Shown: one piece after another, positions 35,813 through 45,116 of the stretch
Numbering within the stretch: the first letter of the stretch is position 1
How the letters are laid out: the number at the start of each line of letters is the position of its first letter
Assembly: GCA_031987425.1 (NCBI GenBank)
Contig: DALZZL010000003.1
Span: 1 to 64,000, forward strand
Direction: 5' to 3'
Source: Stenotrophomonas_A sp002429615
GTDB lineage: Bacteria; Pseudomonadota; Gammaproteobacteria; Xanthomonadales; Xanthomonadaceae
Length of the DNA stretch: 64,000 nucleotides
Notes under the pieces: model-generated
The model's input: only the letters and a program-made list of their open reading frames with translations
Database searches by the model: none
What the model was told of the DNA's origin: nothing
Translations under genes and position numbers: made by a program

Positions 35813-36973
35813 GTGAATGCAGTTGGCCGCAGGCAGGCGCCCGCGACAAAGCGGCTATTGCTGGTCGCGTTCTATCCGCCGGAGCGTGGCACCGGCGGAG
35901 GGTTGCGCTTGCTCGACATGTACCGCCTGCTGGCCGAGCAGGTGGATGGGCTTTCGCTCACGCTGCTCACCTGCAGTCATGGCGATGCGCTCGAGCCGGA
36001 GCTGGCGTCCATCTTCGAGCGTGTCGTGCAGCTGCCGGTCGAGTCATTCAACGAGGCAGGCATCCTCGCCAGTGGCGTGCTCGATGAGCGCTTCGACGCG
36101 GTGGACCTGCAGTTCTTACAGGCGGGTGACTTGGCGGGCTTCTTCCAGAACAGTGGAATCCCGCGGGTGGTCGTATCCCCGGTGGAGTCCCATGTGCGTG
36201 CAGCCGCCTTGGCGCTGCGTCATCGACGCGTTCCGTACCTGCCGAGCAAGCACTGGCTGCTGTGGGATCTGCGGATTGCGCTGCGCGAACTACGTGGCGT
36301 CTGGCGCGCTGATCGGGTGATGTGCGTGTCCGAGGGGGATGCGCGGGTGCTTCGCAAATTCAGGTTCTGGGGGGGCGTACAGGCGGTGGAGACCGGGATC
36401 TCGGTTGCCGAGTTTCCTGAATCCCTCCGCGGACTGCCGCAGCGGCCGCTGCAGGGTGCGCCGACGGTTGTGTTTCTGGCCTATTTCGGCTCGCAGACCA
36501 ATCTTGACGCGCTGGAGTGGTATTTACGTGACGTCCATCCGGTTGTGAAGGCCGCGCATCCCGGATACCGCCTGCGTGTTGCCGGGCGCGGTCTTGCCAG
36601 CTTGCCGGCAGGGGCCGATGAAAACGTCGATCTGGTCGGCGAAGTGGACTCGCTGGAAGGCGAGTTGAAATACGCATGGGTAGGCATCGCGCCTGCACTG
36701 GGTGGCGCCGGATTGCGTGGTAAGATCAACCAATATGCGATTGCGGGGGTGCCTTGTGTGGCGTCCACGCTGGCCGGCAAGGGTTTCGCATACGAGCCCG
36801 GGCGCAGCATCCGTCTCGCGGCCAACGCATCGCAGTTCGCCCAAGCCTGCATCGATCTTCTCGCCGATCCCGGTGAAAACCGCGAGATGGGTCGGCTGGC
36901 ACGGGAAGTCTGTCTGAGGGAGTATTCCTGGGACAGCCGGCTGCCTGCGCTGCGCAAGATTTTTTCCCTTTAG
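35813..36973 (+). CDS. Glycosyltransferase (GT4-like, GT-B fold)
   Basis: From GTG 35813 (behind GGGGA) the product is 386 residues; a TTG at 35762 overlapping the previous stop would add 17 non-conserved residues. The N-terminal donor/acceptor loop (VAFYPPERGTGGGLRLLDMY), FLAYFGSQTNLDALEWYL in the middle and GGAGLRGKINQYAIAGVPCVAS near the C-terminus fit group 1 glycosyltransferases. The usual E-x7-E motif is not obvious. It probably adds a sugar in the cytoplasm during O-chain synthesis. Confidence 0.8.
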   Translation: MNAVGRRQAPATKRLLLVAFYPPERGTGGGLRLLDMYRLLAEQVDGLSLTLLTCSHGDALEPELASIFERVVQLPVESFNEAGILASGVLDERFDAVDLQFLQAGDLAGFFQNSGIPRVVVSPVESHVRAAALALRHRRVPYLPSKHWLLWDLRIALRELRGVWRADRVMCVSEGDARVLRKFRFWGGVQAVETGISVAEFPESLRGLPQRPLQGAPTVVFLAYFGSQTNLDALEWYLRDVHPVVKAAHPGYRLRVAGRGLASLPAGADENVDLVGEVDSLEGELKYAWVGIAPALGGAGLRGKINQYAIAGVPCVASTLAGKGFAYEPGRSIRLAANASQFAQACIDLLADPGENREMGRLAREVCLREYSWDSRLPALRKIFSL

Positions 36974-37009
36974 ATTTTCACCATCCAATCGACTGAGGTT
37001 TAGGAAGTA

Positions 37010-38095
37010 ATGAGTAAGGTCGCCTTGATTACGGGTGTGACGGGCCAGGACGGTTCGTATCTCGCCGAGTTCCTGCTGGGCAAGGGCTATATCGTTCACG
37101 GTATCAAGCGCCGTAGCTCGCTGTTCAACACCGACCGAATCGATCACCTGTACCAGGATCCGCACGTCAAGGATCGCCGGTTCATCCTGCATCACGGTGA
37201 CATGACCGATTCGAGCAGCATGATCCGCATCATCCAGCAGACCCAGCCGGATGAGATCTACAACCTTGCCGCGCAGAGCCACGTCGCCGTGTCGTTCCAG
37301 GAGCCGGAATACACCGCCAACTCCGACGCGCTGGGCCCGCTGCGCGTGCTCGAGGCGATCCGCATCCTCGGTCTAGAGAAGAAGACGCGCTTCTACCAGG
37401 CTTCGACCTCGGAGCTGTACGGCCTGGTGCAGGAAATCCCGCAGAAGGAGACCACGCCGTTCTATCCGCGTTCTCCGTATGCGGTCGCCAAGCTGTATGC
37501 CTACTGGATCACCGTGAACTATCGCGAGTCCTACGGCATGTACGCGTGCAACGGCATCCTGTTCAACCACGAATCGCCGGTGCGTGGCGAGACCTTCGTG
37601 ACCCGCAAGATCACCCGCGCCCTGGCCCGCATCAAGCTGGGCCTGCAGAGCTGCCTGTACCTGGGCAACCTGGATGCGCTGCGCGACTGGGGTCACGCCA
37701 AGGACTACGTGGAAATGCAGTGGCTGATGCTGCAGCAGGACCAGCCGGAAGACTTCGTGATCGCCACCGGCGTGCAGTTCAGCGTGCGCGACTTCTGTGA
37801 CGCGGCCGCTGCCGAACTCGGCATCACCATCCGCTGGGAAGGCAAGGGCGTGGAAGAGAAGGGCTACGATGCGCAGGGCAACTGCATCATCGCCGTCGAC
37901 CCGCTGTACTTCCGTCCGGCCGAAGTGGAAACCCTGCTCGGTGATGCGACCAAGGCCAAGCAGAAGCTGGGCTGGGAGCCGAAGATCACGTTCAAGGAAC
38001 TCGTCGCCGAAATGGTGCGCGAAGACCTGAAGTCCGCCGAGCGCGACGAACTGGTCAAGCGCCACGGCTACAACGCCTTCGATTTCCACGAGTAA
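37010..38095 (+). CDS. gmd: GDP-mannose 4,6-dehydratase
   Basis: Gmd converts GDP-D-mannose to GDP-4-keto-6-deoxy-D-mannose. The 361-residue SDR has ITGVTGQDGSYLAEFLL, the GMD-specific KRRSSLFNTDRIDHLY loop, ASTSELYG, and PRSPYAVAKLYAYW with the catalytic Tyr/Lys. NHESPVRGETFVTRKITRA lies in the substrate site. Its codons are again GC-rich, like the flanking housekeeping genes. GDP-mannose would come from XanA/XanB at 51-54 kb. It is the last gene of the plus-strand O-antigen run and ends at a strong terminator. Confidence 0.97.
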   Translation: MSKVALITGVTGQDGSYLAEFLLGKGYIVHGIKRRSSLFNTDRIDHLYQDPHVKDRRFILHHGDMTDSSSMIRIIQQTQPDEIYNLAAQSHVAVSFQEPEYTANSDALGPLRVLEAIRILGLEKKTRFYQASTSELYGLVQEIPQKETTPFYPRSPYAVAKLYAYWITVNYRESYGMYACNGILFNHESPVRGETFVTRKITRALARIKLGLQSCLYLGNLDALRDWGHAKDYVEMQWLMLQQDQPEDFVIATGVQFSVRDFCDAAAAELGITIRWEGKGVEEKGYDAQGNCIIAVDPLYFRPAEVETLLGDATKAKQKLGWEPKITFKELVAEMVREDLKSAERDELVKRHGYNAFDFHE

Positions 38096-38119
38096 TCGGC
38101 GGGGAAGTGGCAGAAATGC

Positions 38120-38154
38120 GAAAGGGTCCGCTTCAAGCGGACCCTTTCATTTTG
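38120..38154 (+). terminator. Rho-independent terminator ending the O-antigen locus
   Basis: A perfect 13-bp stem (arms 38120-38132 and 38136-38148, 3-base loop) is followed by ATTTTG. It lies between the convergent gmd and etfA genes and may serve both. Confidence 0.88.
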
Positions 38155-38214
38155 TGCCATCGAATGCGCCGGTGAAGGCCAATGCAGGCGCCTTCACCGT
38201 TCCACGTCCGGCCC

Positions 38215-39153
38215 TTACAGCGCCTTTTCCAGCTCCGGCAGCAGGGTGAACAGATCACCCACCAGCCCGATATCGGCAATCTCGAAGATCGGCGCTTCGC
38301 CGTCCTTGTTGATCGCCACGATGGTGCCGGCGTCCTTGATGCCGGTCAGGTGCTGGATCGCGCCGCTGATACCCACGGCCACGTACAGCTCCGGCGCGAT
38401 GATCTTGCCGGTCTGGCCCACCTGCAGCTCGTTCGGCACGTAGCCGGCGTCCACCGCCGCGCGCGAGGCGCCCACCGCGGCACCGAGCTTGTCGGCGAGC
38501 TGGTAGATGACCTTGAAGTTCTCTTCCGAGCCGACGCCGCGGCCACCGGACACCACGCGCTTGGCGCTCTGCAGGTCCGGACGGTCGGACTTGCCGGCGG
38601 CCAGGCCAACGAAGCGGGTATGCGTGGGCAGCGTGGCGTCGGCCTGCGCGGCCTCGACGCTGGCGCTGCCGCCCTTCGCCGCTTCCGGCCAGGAAGCCGT
38701 GCGCACCGTGGCCACCACGACCTGGTCGGCCGGGGCTTCGACGGTGATGATCGCGTTGCCGGCGTAGATCGGGCGCTGGAAGGTATGCGTGCCTTCCACG
38801 GCCATCAGGTCGGAGACCTGGTTGACCCCCAGCAGCGCGGCCACCACCGGCATCAGGTCCTTGCCGAACGTGGTCGACGGACCCAGGACGTGGCTGTAGC
38901 CGGATGCCAGGGCCGCGATCTGCGGGCCAAGCACCTGCGCCAGCGCATGTTCGTTGGCCGGGTTGGTTACGGTCAGCACGCGCGCCACGCCGGCGATCTG
39001 CGCCGCCTGCGCGGCCACGCCGGCCGGGTCGGCGGCCAGCACGACGATGTCGATGGCCTCGGGCTGCATGGCCTGGGCCGCGCTGACGGTCTTGGCGGTG
39101 GCGGCGTTGAGCTGTCCGCCCAGGTGTTCGGCGACGATGAGTACCTTGGCCAT
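38215..39153 (-). CDS. etfA: Electron transfer flavoprotein alpha subunit
   Basis: The 312-residue EtfA holds the FAD that passes electrons from acyl-CoA and other dehydrogenases to ETF-QO. The C-terminal FAD domain is clear (SGGRGVGSEENF, YVPNELQVGQTGKIIAPELYVAVGISGAIQHL, TIVAINKD). Its ATG overlaps the etfB stop by one base (TAATG). It is the conserved right flank of the variable LPS locus in Xanthomonas. ETF-QO, its partner, is at 57.6-59.2 kb. Confidence 0.97.
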   Translation of the reverse strand: MAKVLIVAEHLGGQLNAATAKTVSAAQAMQPEAIDIVVLAADPAGVAAQAAQIAGVARVLTVTNPANEHALAQVLGPQIAALASGYSHVLGPSTTFGKDLMPVVAALLGVNQVSDLMAVEGTHTFQRPIYAGNAIITVEAPADQVVVATVRTASWPEAAKGGSASVEAAQADATLPTHTRFVGLAAGKSDRPDLQSAKRVVSGGRGVGSEENFKVIYQLADKLGAAVGASRAAVDAGYVPNELQVGQTGKIIAPELYVAVGISGAIQHLTGIKDAGTIVAINKDGEAPIFEIADIGLVGDLFTLLPELEKAL

Positions 39154-39899
39154 TACAGCAACCCCTTCTGCTTGAGTGCGGCCACCAGCTCGGCGGCATC
39201 CTTCACCATGACGCCGCGGCTGCGCTTGGCCGGCGGGGCGTAACGGGTGGTCTTCAGGCTGTCGTTGGCATCCACGCCGAGGTCGGCGAACGCGATGGTC
39301 TCCAGCGGCTTGCTCTTGGCCTTCATGATGTCCGGCAGCTTGATGAAGCGCGGCTCGTTGAGGCGCAGGTCGGTGGTGACCACCGCCGGCAAATCGACTT
39401 CCAGCGTTTCCAGGCCGGCGTCGACTTCGCGGGTCACCGTGGCCTTGCCGTCGGCGATGGCGAGCTTGGAGGCGAACGTCGCCTGCGGGCGGCCCCACAG
39501 CGTGGCGAGCATCTGCCCGGTCTGGTTGGCGTCGTCGTCGATCGCCTGCTTGCCGAGGATCACCAGCTGCGGCTGTTCCTTCTCGACCAGCTTGAGCAGG
39601 GCACGGGCAGCGGTCAGCGGCTGCACGGCGGCATCGGTGACGACATGGATGGCGCGGTTGGCGCCCATCGCCAGGCCGTTGCGCAGGTGCGCGGCGGCGT
39701 CGGCGGGGGCCAGGGTGACCACGACGACTTCGCTGGCGACGCCGGCGTCGCGCAGGCGCAGCGCCTCTTCGAGGGCGATTTCATCGAACGGGTTGGGCGA
39801 AAGCTTGACGCCGTCCGTGACCACGCCGGAGCCGTCCGGCTTGACCTGGATGCGGACGTTGTAGTCCACCACGCGCTTGTAGGCGACGAGGATTTTCAT
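39153..39899 (-). CDS. etfB: Electron transfer flavoprotein beta subunit
   Basis: The 248-residue EtfB starts MKILVAYKRVVDYNVRIQVK and contains the family signature (LSPNPFDEIALEEALRLRD; VVTDLRLNEPRFIKLPDIMKAK in pieces), including the AMP-binding region. It forms the heterodimer with EtfA. It is first in the minus-strand etfBA operon; a 199-base divergent spacer separates it from rmlB. Confidence 0.97.
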   Translation of the reverse strand: MKILVAYKRVVDYNVRIQVKPDGSGVVTDGVKLSPNPFDEIALEEALRLRDAGVASEVVVVTLAPADAAAHLRNGLAMGANRAIHVVTDAAVQPLTAARALLKLVEKEQPQLVILGKQAIDDDANQTGQMLATLWGRPQATFASKLAIADGKATVTREVDAGLETLEVDLPAVVTTDLRLNEPRFIKLPDIMKAKSKPLETIAFADLGVDANDSLKTTRYAPPAKRSRGVMVKDAAELVAALKQKGLL

Positions 39900-40098
39900 C
39901 TTGTACGAGATCCTTCAGCTGTTGCGGGAAGGCCCGGCCGCGGCGGCTGGCGCGGGGCAGTGAGCCGATTTTAGCCGGCAAAGCGCCTCCGTGCGATGGC
40001 GTATGGAAATGCTGCGCTGCGTCATCGGGACGGGCTTCAGGGATGTGGCCGGGCCAAAGCGGATATCCTTCCCGTCTTTGCGTGACGGGAGTTTCCAG

Positions 40099-41154
40099 GT
40101 GGCAACGTGGCTGGTAACCGGCGGCGCCGGATTCATTGGCGGCAACTTCGTCCGCGAGGCCGTCGCCCGTGGCATCAAGGTGGTCAATCTCGATCTGCTG
40201 ACCTATGCCGGCAACCTGAATACGCTGGCTTCGCTACAGGGCGACCCGAACCACGTCTTCGTGCATGGCGATATCGGCGACCGCGACCTGGTGTCGCAGC
40301 TGTTGGCCGAGCACCAGCCGGAGGCCGTGCTGAACTTCGCCGCGGAGAGCCACGTCGACCGTTCCATCGATGGTCCGGGGACGTTCGTGCAGACCAACGT
40401 GGTCGGCACCCTGGGCCTGCTGGAGGCCAGCCGTGACTACTGGAAGGCGTTGCCCGACGCGCGCGCGGCGGCGTTCCGCTTCCTGCACGTGTCCACCGAC
40501 GAGGTCTACGGCACGCTCGGCGAGACCGGCAAGTTCTCCGAGACCACGCCCTACGCACCGAATTCGCCGTACTCCGCGTCGAAGGCCGCATCCGATCACC
40601 TGGTGCGTGCGTTCCACCACACCTACGGCCTGCCGACGCTGACCACCAACTGCTCGAACAACTACGGCCCGTATCACTTCCCCGAGAAGCTCATCCCGCT
40701 GGTGATCGCCAAGGCGCTGGCCGGTGAGCCGCTGCCGGTCTATGGCGACGGCAAGCAGGTGCGCGACTGGCTGTTCGTCAGCGACCACTGCGAGGCGATC
40801 CGCGCCGTGCTGGCCGGTGGCCGCCCCGGCGAGACCTACAACGTCGGTGGCAATGCGGAGCGCCAGAACATCGAGGTGGTGCAGGCGATCTGCGCGCTGC
40901 TGGATGCGCGCCGCCCGCGCGCCGATGGCCGCCCGCGTGCCACGCAGATCACCCATGTCGCCGATCGCCCCGGCCACGACCGCCGTTATGCGATCGACGC
41001 CTCCAAGCTGAAGCACGAACTGGGTTGGGAGCCGACGCATACGTTCGAGCAGGGCATCGCCTTCACCGTGGACTGGTATTTGGACAACCAGGACTGGGTA
41101 CGCGGTGTGCTGGACGGTAGCTACCGCCTCGAACGCATCGGCACCGCGGCCTGA
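40099..41154 (+). CDS. rmlB: dTDP-glucose 4,6-dehydratase
   Basis: RmlB makes dTDP-4-keto-6-deoxyglucose, the second step to dTDP-L-rhamnose. From GTG 40099, behind CGGGAG, it is 351 residues, the standard length. Motifs: VTGGAGFIGGNFV, LHVSTDEVYGTL (Thr-Asp-Glu catalytic triplet), NSPYSASKAASDHLVRA (Tyr/Lys), TNCSNNYGPYHFPEKLIPL. It is first of rmlBACD, with 16 bases or overlaps between genes. Confidence 0.97.
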   Translation: MATWLVTGGAGFIGGNFVREAVARGIKVVNLDLLTYAGNLNTLASLQGDPNHVFVHGDIGDRDLVSQLLAEHQPEAVLNFAAESHVDRSIDGPGTFVQTNVVGTLGLLEASRDYWKALPDARAAAFRFLHVSTDEVYGTLGETGKFSETTPYAPNSPYSASKAASDHLVRAFHHTYGLPTLTTNCSNNYGPYHFPEKLIPLVIAKALAGEPLPVYGDGKQVRDWLFVSDHCEAIRAVLAGGRPGETYNVGGNAERQNIEVVQAICALLDARRPRADGRPRATQITHVADRPGHDRRYAIDASKLKHELGWEPTHTFEQGIAFTVDWYLDNQDWVRGVLDGSYRLERIGTAA

Positions 41155-41170
41155 TCACGGAGCGACCCAC

Positions 41171-42058
41171 ATGAGCAAACGCAAGGGCATCATCCTCGCC
41201 GGGGGTTCCGGCACGCGGCTGTATCCGATCACCCAGGGCATCAGCAAGCAGCTGCTGCCGGTGTACGACAAGCCGATGATCTACTACCCGCTGAGCGTGT
41301 TGATGCTGGCGGGCATCCGCGACGTGCTGATCATCAACACGCCGCACGAGCAGGCGTTGTTCCAGAACCTGCTGGGCGATGGTTCGCAGTGGGGCATGAA
41401 CATCCAGTACGCGGTGCAGCCCAGCCCGGATGGTTTGGCGCAGGCCTATCTGATCGGTCGCGACTTCGTGGCTGGCCAGCCGAGCTGTCTGGTGCTGGGC
41501 GACAACATCTTCCACGGCCACGGGCTGACCGAGACGCTGCGCCGCGCCGAAGCGCGTGACCATGGCGCCACGGTGTTCGGCTATTGGGTCAACGATCCCG
41601 AACGCTATGGCGTGGCGGAGTTCGATGCCAGTGGCAAGGTGATCGGGATCGAGGAAAAGCCTGCCGCACCGCGCTCGAACTACGCGGTCACCGGCCTGTA
41701 TTTCTACGATGGTCGTGCCAGTGACTACGCCGCCGCATTGAAGCCTTCACCGCGCGGCGAGCTGGAGATCACTGACCTCAACCGCTGCTATCTCGAAGAC
41801 GGCTCGTTGCATCTGGAGGCGCTGGGGCGTGGCTATGCGTGGCTCGATACCGGGACGCACCAGTCGCTGCACGAGGCGTCCAATTTCATCGAGACCATCC
41901 AGGCGCGCCAAGGCCTGCAGGTATGCTGCCCGGAAGAGATCGCCTTCGGACACGGCTGGATCAATGCCGAGGACCTGCAGCGTCTGGCCGCGCCGCTGTC
42001 AAAGAATGCCTATGGCAAGTACCTGCATGACCTGGCCCGACGGGGGAAGATGTTTTGA
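41171..42058 (+). CDS. rmlA: Glucose-1-phosphate thymidylyltransferase
   Basis: RmlA makes dTDP-glucose from glucose-1-phosphate and dTTP. The 295-residue enzyme shows GIILAGGSGTRLYPIT, SKQLLPVYDKPMIYYPLS, QPSPDGLAQAYLIG, LVLGDNIFHG and a WLDTGTHQSL segment. The glucose-1-phosphate could come from XanA, which acts on both glucose and mannose phosphates in Xanthomonas. Its stop overlaps the rmlC TTG start. Confidence 0.97.
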   Translation: MSKRKGIILAGGSGTRLYPITQGISKQLLPVYDKPMIYYPLSVLMLAGIRDVLIINTPHEQALFQNLLGDGSQWGMNIQYAVQPSPDGLAQAYLIGRDFVAGQPSCLVLGDNIFHGHGLTETLRRAEARDHGATVFGYWVNDPERYGVAEFDASGKVIGIEEKPAAPRSNYAVTGLYFYDGRASDYAAALKPSPRGELEITDLNRCYLEDGSLHLEALGRGYAWLDTGTHQSLHEASNFIETIQARQGLQVCCPEEIAFGHGWINAEDLQRLAAPLSKNAYGKYLHDLARRGKMF

Positions 42059-42612
42059 AACTGATTGAAACCGCATTGCCTGGCTGCATGGTCATCGAGC
42101 CGGCGGTGCACGGGGATGAACGCGGCTTCTTCTTCGAGAGCTGGAACGCGGAGCGTTTCGCGCGCCATGGCCTGGACATGCGCTTCGTGCAGAGCAACGT
42201 CTCTTCTTCCAGTCGTGGCGTGCTGCGCGGGCTGCACTACCAATGGCCGCGTCCGCAGGGAAAGCTGGTCAGCGTGCTGGAAGGCGAGGTGTATGACGTC
42301 GCCGTCGACATCCGCCACGGTTCGCCGCACTTCGGGCGCTGGGCCGCGGCCATCCTCAGTGCGGAGAACCGCCGCCAGTTCTGGATTCCCGAGGGCTTCG
42401 CGCATGGTTTCGCGGTGCTGTCCGAACGCGCGGTCTTCAGCTATCTGTGCACCGATGTGTACGTGAAGGAGGCCGACGCCGGCGTGCGCTGGAACGACGA
42501 GCGCATTGGCGTCGACTGGCCGATCAGCGATCCGATCCTCTCGGGCAAGGACGCGCTCGCGCCGTTCCTGGCGGATGTGCCGCCCGAACGGCTGCCGGTC
42601 TTCATGCCGTGA
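42055..42612 (+). CDS. rmlC: dTDP-4-dehydrorhamnose 3,5-epimerase
   Basis: RmlC inverts C3 and C5 of dTDP-4-keto-6-deoxyglucose. The 185-residue cupin has ERGFFFESWN, QSNVSSSSRGVLRGLHYQ with the catalytic His, and FWIPEGFAHGFAVLSE. Translation apparently starts at TTG 42055, which overlaps the rmlA stop and has a GGGGGAAG site; the protein then begins at the expected MKLIET. Confidence 0.95.
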   Translation: MKLIETALPGCMVIEPAVHGDERGFFFESWNAERFARHGLDMRFVQSNVSSSSRGVLRGLHYQWPRPQGKLVSVLEGEVYDVAVDIRHGSPHFGRWAAAILSAENRRQFWIPEGFAHGFAVLSERAVFSYLCTDVYVKEADAGVRWNDERIGVDWPISDPILSGKDALAPFLADVPPERLPVFMP

Positions 42613-43514
42613 GCGTGCTGGTACTCGGTGGCAATGGGCAGGTGGGCAGGGAACTGCTGCGTGCTTTCCGCGAACGCGGCGAGCAGGTCATTGTGACGAC
42701 GCGCAGCGGTGTGCTGGAGGACGGCACGCCCTGCGAACGCGCGGATCTGGATCAGCCCGACACCCTCCCGGCCCTGCTCGATCACCTGGCGCCGGACGCC
42801 ATCATCAATGCCGCGGCGTATACCGCGGTGGATCGTGCCGAGGTCGAGTCCGACGCGGCGTTTCGGGTCAATGCAGAAGCGCCAGGCGTGATCGCGCGGT
42901 GGTGTGCCGCGCAGGGCGTGCCGCTGGTCCACTACTCGACCGACTACGTCTTCGACGGACGCTCGGCGGTGCCCTATCGCGAGGAAGACCCCACTCATCC
43001 GCTGAGCGTCTACGGCGCCAGCAAGTGGGCGGGAGAGGAGGCGATCCGCGCTGCCGGTGGTCGCCACCTGATCTTCCGCACGGCCTGGGTGTACGCGAGC
43101 CACAGCCACAACTTCCTGCGCACGATGTTGCGCGTGGGCGCCGAGCGCGACGAACTGCGCGTGGTGGCGGACCAGTTCGGAACGCCGACCCCCGCGCGGC
43201 TGGTGGCCGATACGACGCTGCTCGCGTTGCGCCACCCGGGCGGGCTATCAGGCACCTGGCATCTCACCGCCAGCGGCGAGACCAGCTGGTACGGCTTCGC
43301 CGAGGCGATCTTCGCCGAAGCGCTCGCGGCCGGCTGCATCGCGCGCGCGCCGGCCGTGGTGGCGATCGCCACCGCCGACTACCCCACGCCGGCCACGAGG
43401 CCGGCGAGGTCGCTGCTGGACAACCGCCGCGTGCAGCACGACTTCGACACGCAGATGCCCGCATGGCGCGATGGCCTGAAGCAGGTCATCGCGGAGCTGG
43501 CCGCGGCACGCTGA
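42609..43514 (+). CDS. rmlD: dTDP-4-dehydrorhamnose reductase
   Basis: RmlD does the final reduction to dTDP-L-rhamnose. From GTG 42609 (GTGA overlap with rmlC) it is 301 residues. Motifs: LVLGGNGQVGRELL, INAAAYTAVDRAE, YSTDYVFDG, YGASKWAGEEA (Tyr/Lys), FRTAWVYASHSHNF. It ends 15 bases before the convergent GT-C gene, with no clear terminator between. Confidence 0.96.
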   Translation: MSVLVLGGNGQVGRELLRAFRERGEQVIVTTRSGVLEDGTPCERADLDQPDTLPALLDHLAPDAIINAAAYTAVDRAEVESDAAFRVNAEAPGVIARWCAAQGVPLVHYSTDYVFDGRSAVPYREEDPTHPLSVYGASKWAGEEAIRAAGGRHLIFRTAWVYASHSHNFLRTMLRVGAERDELRVVADQFGTPTPARLVADTTLLALRHPGGLSGTWHLTASGETSWYGFAEAIFAEALAAGCIARAPAVVAIATADYPTPATRPARSLLDNRRVQHDFDTQMPAWRDGLKQVIAELAAAR

Positions 43515-43529
43515 TCGCGTGCCCCGGCT

Positions 43530-45116
43530 TCAGAGCGCGCAGTGATGCGCGCGGGTGTCGGTCTTGCGGTACACGGTGCCGCCAAACGTGCCGTAGGGCT
43601 TGGACGGATCGACCGGCACCACACCGAACGGCTGGTACAGCCCGGTACCGACAACAGCGGCCTCGATTTCCGGGGCGCCCGGCCAGTCGGTGCGCGTGGT
43701 GGTCATGATCACGTCCGGCGGGCATGAGGCGATTGCCTGCTGCAGTTGCCGCGGGTCCAGCCCCAGTTGGATCAGCAGCGCCGACAGATTGCCCAGCTTG
43801 CCCGACGGCGGCAGCGTGCCCGAGATCGGATACAGCGAGAACATGAAGCCACTCACGCTGGCGGTGCCGCCCGGCGGCGTCGCGTGCTGGATCATCTCGC
43901 CGGCCAGCAGGTAGTTCGACGCGCTGGCCGCATCGATGGCCCAGCCCTTGTGCAGGGTGGTGGACGCGCTGCGGGCCGCCTCCGGCAGCGCCGCCAGCTG
44001 CGCGCTGACCGGCTGCACCAGCGACAGCGCCGCCAGCGCGGCCAGTCCTGCCGCCGCCGCGGCTTCGCGGGTGCCCGCCAGCGCGGTGAATACCGTGCGC
44101 CATGCCATCGCGGTCAGCAGCGCGAGCGCCGGCAAGGCCACGGCGAAGTGATACGGGAAGCCGATCTTCGTCGCCGGCTCGATTAGCGCGACGAGCGCGC
44201 AGCCACACCAGAGGGATGCGCGCGCCAGGCCGCGGGTATCGCGCGTGATCAGCCTCAGCACGAAGGCGAGCGCGATGCCGGTGGCGGCAAGGAACAGCGC
44301 CGGCCGGGAAACGTTGAACGAGGTCACCACGGCGTTGTGGAAGAACTCCGCGCGCTGTGCCTGCAGCGATTGATAGACGATGCCCGCGTCGCGATAGGCC
44401 TCCAGCAGGCCATGCGCGCCGCCGCGCAGCAGCACGATGAGCGCGAGCACGCACAGGCCGGTCACCGCACCGCCCGCGCCGAACCACAGCAGGGCACGCC
44501 GCCCGTGGCCCCACCACACCGCGCACAGTCCCAGCAGCGCGAACGGGGCCAGTGTCTCGCGCAGCAGGATGCCCGCCGCCACCAGTGCACCGACGCCGAA
44601 CCAGCGCCAGGTCGAGGTGGGCGTCGCGCCGCGTGCAAGCAACAGTGCCGCGAACAGCGGCAGGTAGGCGGCATACAGGCTGTTCTTGAAGCCGGACTGC
44701 ACGAAGCTGGGGTCGTTCATCGCCAGCAGGAACACCGCGCCCACGGCCGCGCCGATCACCAGGCTGCGCGATTCCAGCACCAACAGGCGCAGCAGCACCA
44801 ACGAGGCCACCGCCGCGATTCCCATGTCCACCGCGCGCAGCGCCACCAGCGGTTGCAGGTCCAGGCCGAACACCCAGAACAGCGTGAGCGGATAGACCAT
44901 CAGCGTGCCGTCCGCGGGCAGCCCCTGGTGCGCCAGCAGCGCGGCATGCGTGCGCATCGCGAAATAGGCCATGAAGCCCTCGTCGGTGGACGGCATGGCG
45001 GAGAGCGTGCCGATGCGCGGCAGCACCACCGTGGCCAGCACGATGAGGATCAGGACGAGCCAGCCCAGCGCGGTCATCCAGCGCGTGGCGGGGGTCACAT
45101 GGCGAGGCTGATGCAT
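43530..45116 (-). CDS. GT-C membrane glycosyltransferase, ArnT/PMT-like
   Basis: The 528-residue protein has about 11 hydrophobic helices in the first 390 residues and a soluble C-terminal region. The first periplasmic loop has MPSTDEGFMAYFAMR; the Asp45-Glu46 pair sits where GT-C/ArnT enzymes place their catalytic acid. It is the last gene of the minus-strand cluster and overlaps the preceding SMR gene by 22 bases. With the SMR pair and the GT2 domain at 47-48 kb it would transfer a sugar from undecaprenyl phosphate to LPS or another periplasmic acceptor. The acceptor is unknown. Confidence 0.75.
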   Translation of the reverse strand: MHQPRHVTPATRWMTALGWLVLILIVLATVVLPRIGTLSAMPSTDEGFMAYFAMRTHAALLAHQGLPADGTLMVYPLTLFWVFGLDLQPLVALRAVDMGIAAVASLVLLRLLVLESRSLVIGAAVGAVFLLAMNDPSFVQSGFKNSLYAAYLPLFAALLLARGATPTSTWRWFGVGALVAAGILLRETLAPFALLGLCAVWWGHGRRALLWFGAGGAVTGLCVLALIVLLRGGAHGLLEAYRDAGIVYQSLQAQRAEFFHNAVVTSFNVSRPALFLAATGIALAFVLRLITRDTRGLARASLWCGCALVALIEPATKIGFPYHFAVALPALALLTAMAWRTVFTALAGTREAAAAAGLAALAALSLVQPVSAQLAALPEAARSASTTLHKGWAIDAASASNYLLAGEMIQHATPPGGTASVSGFMFSLYPISGTLPPSGKLGNLSALLIQLGLDPRQLQQAIASCPPDVIMTTTRTDWPGAPEIEAAVVGTGLYQPFGVVPVDPSKPYGTFGGTVYRKTDTRAHHCAL

